Source: Deltaproteobacteria bacterium (GTDB lineage Bacteria > Desulfobacterota_B > Binatia > UBA9968). Taken from it: a stretch of 7,734 nt of DNA. The notes under the pieces are model-generated. The model saw only the letters and a program-made list of their open reading frames with translations, was not told the DNA's origin and did not search any database. Location of the stretch: assembly GCA_027297485.1 (NCBI GenBank), contig JAPUHZ010000491.1, positions 1-7,734 of the forward strand, written 5' to 3'. Below, one piece after another: positions 4,890 to 7,734 of this stretch. How positions within the stretch are numbered: the stretch's first letter is position 1; each line of letters starts with the position of its first letter. Position numbers and translations under genes: made by a program.

Positions 4890-5687
4890 ATGAGAGTTCC
4901 ACCGAGACTTAGCCTCATTGTCTGGATAACAGCGGCTGCGATCGCGGCAGCACTTCTGGTATCGCCCAGTGCAGGCCGGGCAGGGGTGGAAGAGGAAATT
5001 GCCAGCCTGCGCAAGGAGCTTGCGGAGATCAAGAAAGAGCTGGCGGAGATTAAAAGTATTCTCCAAGGCGCCCTGAGGCCTCGAAGGCAACCGACCAGGA
5101 CGGCTACGATAAGTATCGCGGGCCGGCCGAGCCTGGGACGGCAAGATGCCCCAGTCACCATGGTTGAGTTCTCGGACTACCAATGCCCGTTTTGTAAACG
5201 TTACGCCTCGACCGTCTATCCAATCATCAAGAAAGACTACATCGACACAGGCAAGCTTAGATATGTCTTCCGCGACTTTCCCATTGCCAACCTTCACCCC
5301 CAGGCGAAGAAGGCTCATGAGGCGGCCTATTGCGCAGGGGAGCAGAACAAATACTGGGAGATGCACGACATTCTGTTCCAGAACCCCGGGGATTTCTCAG
5401 TCCCCGCACTGAAACGGTACGGCCAGGAAATCGGCATCGGTGGTGATACGTTTAATGATTGCCTGGAGAGCAGCAAATATGCCCGTGAGATAGAGAAAGA
5501 AATAACCGAGGGCACCAAGGCCGGGGTGCGCGGAACGCCGTCATTCTTTATTGGCCCAAGCGGGTCGGGAGAGGAGATCACGGGCACAATGGTCAGGGGG
5601 GCTCAGCCTCTAAGCAGGTTTAGACAGATTATCGAGAACGTATTAAAGCTTGTCAGTAAAAGCGGCCGGTCCAAGCCGACACCCTAA
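4890..5687 (+). CDS. DsbA-family thiol oxidoreductase, exported, with N-terminal coiled-coil stalk
   Basis: A 265-residue protein. Residues 1-31 form a signal peptide (basic start, hydrophobic 8-24, SAGRA cleavage region), so it acts in the periplasm or outside the membrane. Residues about 33-59 form a short heptad coiled coil (EIASLRKELAEIKKELAEIK), followed by a basic linker. The thioredoxin-fold domain starts at about 74: DAPVTMVEFSDYQCPFC with active-site C99-P-F-C102, then the inserted helical domain (HEAAYCAGEQNKYWEMHD), and the cis-proline loop GTPSFF (215-220). Two further cysteines, C148 and C191, could form a structural disulfide as in BdbD/DsbA relatives. It probably oxidises or isomerises exported thiols. 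The coiled coil could oligomerise it, which in DsbG/ScsC-like proteins goes with isomerase activity; that part is inference. AAGGAGG at 4879-4885 sits four bases before the ATG. Confidence 0.9.
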   Translation: MRVPPRLSLIVWITAAAIAAALLVSPSAGRAGVEEEIASLRKELAEIKKELAEIKSILQGALRPRRQPTRTATISIAGRPSLGRQDAPVTMVEFSDYQCPFCKRYASTVYPIIKKDYIDTGKLRYVFRDFPIANLHPQAKKAHEAAYCAGEQNKYWEMHDILFQNPGDFSVPALKRYGQEIGIGGDTFNDCLESSKYAREIEKEITEGTKAGVRGTPSFFIGPSGSGEEITGTMVRGAQPLSRFRQIIENVLKLVSKSGRSKPTP

Positions 5688-5984
5688 AATCCTTCCTTTA
5701 AAACCTCCCTGCTCAAAAGGAGGTGTAATTTTCTACCTCGGTTTGGGTCTCATCACCTTATAATAGCTCTCTAGTCGGATACTTTCCGCCAGCCAACAGG
5801 AAATAGGCGCGAGGAGGCGGGGCAGGAAACGAAGGAGGTATTGTTTCTTATAGCTCCCGTCCTCTGCGTACCGCCTCGCGGCTCCGGCCTAAAGCCTGAG
5901 CAATGATGGCTAATTTGGAGTTCTCGGTCGCTGAACCTCAAAAGCAGATTTATTTAATGTCCTTGGCCCGGTAATGAGCAGCAC
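5688..5984. other. Convergent intergenic region with several inverted repeats
   Basis: No gene is supported here. Beyond the DsbA-proximal hairpin at 5703-5724 there is a consensus TATAAT at 5759-5764 without a recognisable -35. A long-range inverted repeat follows: GAGGCGG at 5814-5820 with CCGCCTC at 5871-5877. A bulged CCTTGGCC/GGCCAAAGG pair (about 5963-6000) overlaps the antiporter stop codon and may terminate that gene. Reading frames in both directions lack family resemblance. Confidence 0.5.
5703..5724 (+). terminator. Probable terminator of the DsbA-like gene
   Basis: ACCTCC and GGAGGT form a 6-bp stem around a 10-base loop, followed by GTAATTTTCT, a broken T-run. It begins 16 bases after the stop codon at 5687. 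The stem is short and the T-run imperfect, so this is a moderate call based mostly on position. Confidence 0.5.
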
Positions 5985-6950
5985 TTACTTTGGCCAAAGG
6001 TACACGAGGTAGCCGGCATAGATACAGATCAGCAGCGCCCCCTCCCACCGTTGCAACACGAATCCTGTACGCATCATTGGTAGGAGCACCACCGCCATGA
6101 AAATCATCATGCCTAAGTCCACTAGGCTGATTCCGGGCGCATGAATCGGAGCGACCATGGCGGAAACTCCCACAACGCAAAGGATGTTATAGAGGCACGA
6201 GCCGATACTATTCCCGAAAACGATGTCCGACTCTTTTTTATACGCTGCCACGCTGGCAGTGGCTAGTTCCGGTGAGGTGGTGCCTAAAGCTACAATGGTA
6301 AGAGCGACCACGACTTCACTCACTCCGAAGCTTGTCGCCAGGGCGACCGCATTATCGACCAGTAGGCTGGAACCTAGGGCGAGCAAGACAAAGCCTCCCA
6401 GAATGAAAAGCATGTTCACGCCGAGGTTGCCGTCGGCCTGCGGAATTTCATCCTGAAATTCCCGCTGGATTTCCTGGCTCGTCTCTTTACGCGCCTTGAG
6501 GATGTTGAACACCGTGTAACCGGCAATGCCGGTGAAAAAGACCAGGCCCTCCAAGCGGCTAATGTGTCCATCAAGAATCCAAAAAGTAAAAAGGATAAAG
6601 ACTCCAATGATGACCGGAACATCCAGACGGATGAGCTGCAGCTTTACCTGCTGCGGTTGTATCAACGCTGCAACGCCGAGCATGAGCGCGATGTTTAAAA
6701 TGTTCGCGCCGACCACATTCCCGATGACGATGTCGCCCTTGCCCTCAAATGCAGCTTGGACGCCAACGAAAAGTTCCGGAGTGCTCGTTCCGTAAGCCAC
6801 AATGGTCAGCCCGACCACCAAGGGTGTCAACCCAAGCCGAATACCAATCGAGGAACTTCCCCTCACCAATCCTTCCGCACCAAAGTAAAGGAGAGCCAGT
6901 CCAACCAATATCAAAAGTAATTGGAAAGCAGTTGTTTCGGCCGTCATCAT
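5985..6950 (-). CDS. Calcium/sodium antiporter, CaCA family (YrbG-like)
   Basis: A 321-residue inner-membrane exchanger of the usual YrbG/NCX_Mj length, with about ten membrane segments in two inverted halves. Alpha-1 repeat: GLTIVAYGTSTPEL (47-60; T57, E59) and GNVVGANILN (77-86). Alpha-2 repeat: ALTIVALGTTSPEL (216-229; E228) and GNSIGSCLYN (246-255). The paired glutamates and the asparagines at the ends of these boxes are the expected cation-binding positions. A hydrophilic loop at about 152-176 separates the halves. The alpha-2 box has Cys-Leu-Tyr where most relatives have Asn-Ile-Phe (GSNIFN). It probably exports Ca2+ in exchange for Na+ or H+, though ion selectivity cannot be read from sequence. 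The start uses the first of two adjacent ATG codons. No strong ribosome-binding site is visible, so the second ATG is possible. It appears monocistronic, with its promoter in the gap at 6951-7491. Confidence 0.93.
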   Translation of the reverse strand: MMTAETTAFQLLLILVGLALLYFGAEGLVRGSSSIGIRLGLTPLVVGLTIVAYGTSTPELFVGVQAAFEGKGDIVIGNVVGANILNIALMLGVAALIQPQQVKLQLIRLDVPVIIGVFILFTFWILDGHISRLEGLVFFTGIAGYTVFNILKARKETSQEIQREFQDEIPQADGNLGVNMLFILGGFVLLALGSSLLVDNAVALATSFGVSEVVVALTIVALGTTSPELATASVAAYKKESDIVFGNSIGSCLYNILCVVGVSAMVAPIHAPGISLVDLGMMIFMAVVLLPMMRTGFVLQRWEGALLICIYAGYLVYLWPK

Positions 6951-7171
6951 TGCGCCATAGATTGTCGTTGAAATGACGAATTGTCAATGACTCACTGGTT
7001 GTAACTTCGCCCACCATCTAGGGTGTGACAAAGCCGCGCCAGAAGGCAGCGCCTGCACCTGCAAAATCCTTTATCAGTCAAATCCCTGAGGAAGGATTTA
7101 CCTCCTCCTGCGTCACAGAAGGCCGCGGATTGTCACTATCTGTGTCCATTGTTGTACAAAAGCGCCGAAGA

Positions 7172-7200
7172 TTGACATCGTATTATGAGTTAGGTTTATT
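7172..7200 (+). promoter_or_regulatory. Candidate sigma-70-type promoter upstream of the trehalose synthase gene
   Basis: TTGACA at 7172-7177 is a perfect -35. After exactly 17 bases, TTTATT at 7195-7200 matches four of six -10 positions. Transcription from here would give a leader of about 285 bases, unusually long and able to hold regulatory structure such as the inverted repeat at 7434-7486. Confidence 0.4.
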
Positions 7201-7433
7201 GCTTTTCGTTCTCTATAGGAAAGAACTCCCCTAGATAAGGGTCCTGTCTTTACCGTAGTTTTAGGCTAAGCTTTTCTAGTCACTTTGTAGAATTTTCCCT
7301 TACATTTCAGCTACTTCTAATTAGCCCTTGCATCGTCCGCTAGTCATTTCCACTAAACACAAGTCTAATATTCAAGTTATGACGTATGAGTCTTTTCGGA
7401 GCTTATACTATAAAAATGTGCCCAAGTTTCTAT

Positions 7434-7486
7434 CTACCCGACATGGCACAGAATTTGTGTTTACTGCTACTAGTAGCATCGGGTAG
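7434..7486 (+). promoter_or_regulatory. Inverted-repeat leader that can enclose the ribosome-binding region of the trehalose synthase gene
   Basis: CTACCCGA (7434-7441) and TCGGGTAG (7479-7486) are perfect 8-bp complements, and the right arm ends five bases before the ATG. Inside lie a CACA/TGTG hairpin (7447-7459) and the perfect 12-base palindrome GCTACTAGTAGC (7466-7477). In RNA this can form a branched structure that sequesters GGGTAG, the only Shine-Dalgarno-like stretch before the start. Alternatively, in DNA it may be an operator. No known riboswitch class is recognised. Confidence 0.45.
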
Positions 7487-7491
7487 ACAAT

Positions 7492-7734
7492 ATGAATCCA
7501 CCAATAATTCGAGACGCAACCACATTTGATATCGACAGGCTTCAGGAGATTGTCGGGGTGCGGGCCATTCACCGGCTGCGGCTTTTGGCCCGCAAGCTCC
7601 ATAAAGAATTCCACGGCAGCGCTACCATTTGGCATATCAACTCCTCCGGAGTGGGGGGCGGTGTTGCCGATATTCTTAACTTTCTAGTCCCATTCTCTAC
7701 CGAGCTCGGTGTGCCAACCCAGTGGTTGGTCATT
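7492..7734 (+). CDS. TreT-like trehalose synthase / GT4 glycosyltransferase, N-terminal 81 codons, runs off the right edge
   Basis: The open frame starts at ATG 7492 and continues to the window end. An in-frame TAG at 7474-7476 leaves no alternative upstream ATG. After a short helical lead (residues 1-40) it has ATIWHINSSGVGGGVADIL (43-61), followed by LVPFSTELGVPTQWLVI. The HxNS...GGGVA.IL box and the following ELG....W.VI strand are the signature N-terminus of GT4-type trehalose synthases (TreT), where the Gly-rich loop contacts the nucleotide-sugar side. TreT joins NDP-glucose and glucose to give trehalose and is a cytoplasmic enzyme. The C-terminal Rossmann domain is outside the window, so other GT4 activities such as sucrose or trehalose phosphorylase-like enzymes cannot be excluded. 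Upstream is a long leader with an inverted repeat over the ribosome-binding region, suggesting control of expression, perhaps by osmotic or other stress. Confidence 0.8.
   Translation, partial: MNPPIIRDATTFDIDRLQEIVGVRAIHRLRLLARKLHKEFHGSATIWHINSSGVGGGVADILNFLVPFSTELGVPTQWLVI

Larger units (their letters stand above)
6951..7491. other. Long AT-rich intergenic region between divergent antiporter and trehalose synthase genes
   Basis: These 541 bases hold no gene I can support. A 69-codon GTG frame at 7025-7234 has no recognisable motif or ribosome-binding site. The part from about 7160 to 7430 is clearly more AT-rich than the neighbouring genes, as expected for a regulatory region. It holds the candidate promoter at 7172-7200 and a second AT-rich patch, TATACTATAAA, near 7404-7414, followed by the structured leader at 7434-7486. 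A perfect TTGACA on the minus strand at 6987-6982 has no acceptable -10. Confidence 0.5.

Noticed and set aside
6959..6987. Promoter for the antiporter based on a perfect minus-strand TTGACA
   Set aside because: The only correctly spaced -10 is CAATCT, matching two of six positions, and transcription would start almost at the ATG.
7025..7234. A 69-codon GTG-initiated frame in the antiporter-trehalose synthase gap
   Set aside because: No ribosome-binding site, no motif and atypical composition; it overlaps the candidate promoter.
1..7734. CRISPR array, tRNA, rRNA, integrase or prophage genes
   Set aside because: No regularly spaced repeats, cloverleaf structures, rRNA motifs or phage gene signatures were seen on either strand.

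Overview
This is a bacterial chromosomal segment from an organism I cannot place securely. The gene complement suggests a Gram-negative-type or deep-branching environmental bacterium: an exported lytic transglycosylase, a periplasmic DsbA-like oxidoreductase, the MEP-pathway enzyme IspH, an FmdB zinc ribbon, endonuclease V and a Na+/Ca2+ exchanger. The genes look intact and use ordinary signals. TGA serves as a normal stop for ispH, the VOC gene and endonuclease V.

Layout. Bases 1-153 (minus) carry the start of a REP-associated tyrosine transposase (RAYT) that runs off the left edge. After a roughly 390-base gap comes a plus-strand lytic transglycosylase (543-1109). A cluster of three strong inverted repeats (1137-1235) separates it from a convergent minus-strand operon read in the order ispH (3421-2483), VOC/glyoxalase-fold protein (2429-2040), glutaredoxin-DinB fusion (2034-1279). 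Divergent from ispH are fmdB (3629-3967), endonuclease V (4141-4824) and a DsbA-like thiol oxidoreductase with a coiled-coil stalk (4890-5687), all on plus. A convergent gap (5688-5984) precedes a minus-strand CaCA antiporter (6950-5985). A 541-base AT-rich gap then leads to the first 81 codons of a TreT-like trehalose synthase/glycosyltransferase (7492 to the right edge), whose leader can fold over its own ribosome-binding region.

The main discovery is in the last gene of the minus-strand operon. A simple stop-to-stop reading starts it at about 1905, as a DinB-like protein with a strange N-terminus. Read further upstream, the same frame continues for 43 codons to an ATG at 2034, with a Shine-Dalgarno sequence and only 5 bases after the VOC stop. 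It is interrupted by a single TGA exactly at the first redox cysteine of a glutaredoxin CxxC motif (RPG-U-FT-C). Downstream of the TGA lies a perfect 7-bp hairpin with a G opening its loop, at the spacing expected of a bacterial SECIS element. I interpret this as a selenoprotein: a 251-residue glutaredoxin (UxxC)-DinB fusion. Its VOC neighbour suggests a role in low-molecular-weight thiol, redox or electrophile chemistry, but that role is inferred. No selenocysteine machinery (selA, selB, selC, selD) lies within the window.
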